This document shows, piece after piece, positions 11,500 to 13,006 of a stretch of 13,006 bases of DNA. Every line of letters starts with the position of its first letter. Within the stretch, counting starts at the first letter, position 1. The translations under genes were made by a program, and so were the position numbers. A model generated the notes under the pieces. The model did no database searches. It had not been told where the DNA came from and worked only from the letters and a program-made list of their open reading frames with translations. Source of the DNA: an uncultured Ruminococcus sp. (GTDB lineage Bacteria; Bacillota; Clostridia; Oscillospirales; Ruminococcaceae); assembly GCA_947589205.1 (NCBI GenBank), contig CANQCJ010000045.1:1-13006 (forward strand), given 5' to 3'.

Positions 11500-13006
11500 A
11501 GCCCCTTCAGTCCTCTGTAATAAAGTCCGCGCGTTGCGTTTTCAAGCGGCGCGCCTTTTTCAAACATATGAATTATTTCCAAAACACGTTCCGCGCTTTC
11601 TTCAAAAAGCTCTATCTGCAAAAAATCTACGCTTTTAAGCTCATTCGTCTTATCCGACAGCGACAGCACGTCGCAGTTGAGCAGCTCAACATAGCCGAGT
11701 TTTTTTCGGCAGGCTATCGGGAAATACCTCCCTGTGCGGTCGCAGAGACCGCAGCCGCCCTTTTTGCAGGGCTTTGCGGGACAGTTGGCGCAAAGCATCA
11801 GCGCAAGTCTGCCGTAAGCGGTAACGCCTATCGGCAGCCCTCCGCCCAAAGCGTTTATCTGCGATATTTTCATTTCGTTTGAAACTACCGCGTCGGCAGC
11901 TCCGAGCCCTTCGAGCATATCGAGCGCGTATGTGTTAGCGGTATTAAGTCCCGCTCCTGCGTGGGCGGCAAGCCCCATACGCTTTGCCATAGCAAGATGC
12001 GCAAAATTCGTACAGAGAATATGCCTTATCCCCATATCATACGCCTTTTCAAGCGTCATAATTTCCCGCTTTTCGTCAAACGTAAAACGCGGCATGGCTG
12101 TTCCGAGCTTTTCTAAGCCTAATATCGCAGCGCCCTTTTCAAGTGCGTTTAAATCGAGCGGCAAAAACGCAAGCTCTATGCTATTATTATCGAGCCTTTC
12201 AAGCTGACAAGCCTTTTCGGCTTTTACGCGCAGCTTAAAACTGTTTTTTATCGAACGCCTTTTTATTTTCGGCAATTCCTTTTCAAAAAATTCAATACGG
12301 CGGGTAAAATGCTCCGCTCTTTTGCGCGTTATCTCGCCGCAAAGCTCCCTGCGCGCGCTGTTTAGCGCGGACGCGCTCACGGCGAGAGAACCGTCTATAT
12401 CGCAATCTATTTTATCGAGCTTATAAAACGTATCGCCCAGCTTTGAGAGCTGTCCGGTCAGAAATTCCCTGTCGCAGGCGCGGTTTCTGGCGGCTTCGGG
12501 AATTTCCCCGACAAACTCGGCGTTAATGCCGTTCTCGTCCTCGGCGTAAATTTTTATCGGTCTGTCCTTTTTTATAAAGGCCTTAAAGCTTAACAAGGCG
12601 CGCTTAGGCTCGTGCCTTATCAAATTATGTATCTGCGGCAGCGACTCGGCAGCGGTCCTCGCGTCCTCCGCCGTTCTCACGCCGAACATCTCGGCTCCGC
12701 GCCTTGAATAAAAATAACCGTCCGTAAAGCCGGAACGGGAAAATACGTTTTCCAGCATTTTCTTGTCGTAAGGCTCGCCCTCGGCGGCAAGGCAGGCGCA
12801 TTTTGCCGAAAACGCCGCGTATTCCGGCCGTTTCATTCGCCCCTCTATCTTGAAGGAATCCACGCCCGCAGCCTTGAGCTTCGGCAGCTCGTCAAGAAGG
12901 CTCATGTCCTTGAGCGAAAGCGCGTGTTCGGAAATTGCTTTTGCCTTTGACGGCGAACAGGGAAGCCTGCACGGCTGGGCGCACATACCTCTGTTCGCGC
13001 TTCTTC
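11496..13006 (-). CDS. U32-family protein with DUF3656-type region, 5' end beyond window
   Basis: Partial: 502 codons are visible and the frame is open at the right edge. The first visible residues, RSANRGMCAQPCRLPC, are the conserved Cys-containing core of the U32 domain, so the methionine at 12986 is internal and about 200 N-terminal residues are missing. Then KAAGVDSFKIEGRMKRPEY (end of the first U32 barrel), a DUF3656-like middle (about residues 140-230), and a second U32-like barrel containing ANTYALDML, YGRLALMLCANCPAKPC and a Cys-rich stretch ending DRTGRYFPIACRKK. Although named peptidases, characterised members of this family act in RNA modification (for example RlhA, which hydroxylates a 23S rRNA cytidine with an Fe-S cluster). 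That activity is plausible but unproven for this protein. First visible gene of the long minus-strand unit. Confidence 0.88.
   Translation of the reverse strand, partial: RSANRGMCAQPCRLPCSPSKAKAISEHALSLKDMSLLDELPKLKAAGVDSFKIEGRMKRPEYAAFSAKCACLAAEGEPYDKKMLENVFSRSGFTDGYFYSRRGAEMFGVRTAEDARTAAESLPQIHNLIRHEPKRALLSFKAFIKKDRPIKIYAEDENGINAEFVGEIPEAARNRACDREFLTGQLSKLGDTFYKLDKIDCDIDGSLAVSASALNSARRELCGEITRKRAEHFTRRIEFFEKELPKIKRRSIKNSFKLRVKAEKACQLERLDNNSIELAFLPLDLNALEKGAAILGLEKLGTAMPRFTFDEKREIMTLEKAYDMGIRHILCTNFAHLAMAKRMGLAAHAGAGLNTANTYALDMLEGLGAADAVVSNEMKISQINALGGGLPIGVTAYGRLALMLCANCPAKPCKKGGCGLCDRTGRYFPIACRKKLGYVELLNCDVLSLSDKTNELKSVDFLQIELFEESAERVLEIIHMFEKGAPLENATRGLYYRGLKGL

Noticed and set aside
12984..12986. 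ATG as a possible true start of the U32-family gene
   Set aside because: The codons before it continue a conserved family motif (RSANRG before MCAQPC), so the gene extends beyond the window.

Overview
The window looks like a chromosomal stretch from an anaerobic Clostridia-type Firmicute, probably near the Oscillospirales/Ruminococcaceae. This is an inference from gene content and style: an archaeal/eukaryotic-type prolyl-tRNA synthetase, YdbS/YdbT-like PH-domain membrane proteins, a two-subunit-type class I fumarase alpha chain, strong purine-rich Shine-Dalgarno sites, some GTG and TTG starts, and AT-rich intergenic DNA between genes of about 50% GC. No RNA gene, CRISPR array, recognisable insertion sequence or phage gene is visible.

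Left part (1-1311). A proS-like gene on the minus strand keeps its catalytic core but stops right after class II motif 3, where the family normally continues for about 190 more residues. Upstream of it, overlapping its 5' end, is a small one-helix membrane protein gene. A roughly 150-bp divergent intergenic region follows, with a well-formed extended -10 promoter in each direction.

Middle (1312-2162). A plus-strand gene encodes a four-helix membrane protein of unknown function with a large presumed extracytoplasmic loop. It ends in a bidirectional hairpin terminator whose left arm includes part of its stop codon.

Right part (2169-13006). Eleven minus-strand genes are packed with gaps of 14 bp or less, or with overlaps. 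In order of transcription they are: a U32-family (DUF3656-type) protein that runs off the right edge, dut, a metal-dependent amidohydrolase, fumarase alpha subunit, a YdbS-like and a YdbT-like PH-domain membrane protein, cheA, cheW, cheR, cheB and a divergent cheW-like gene. Transcription then meets the shared terminator. The last five genes form a compact chemosensory core (kinase, adaptor, methyltransferase, methylesterase, second adaptor-like protein). No receptor, CheY, CheC/CheD or flagellar gene is seen here. The packing suggests the signalling core is co-transcribed with membrane and housekeeping genes.

The points most worth a second look are the abrupt proS truncation at the left edge, the lone fumarase alpha subunit with no adjacent beta subunit, the CheW-like protein that lacks the usual core motif, and the linkage of a PH-domain membrane pair to a chemotaxis core. 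I see no clear evidence of a wholly new system.
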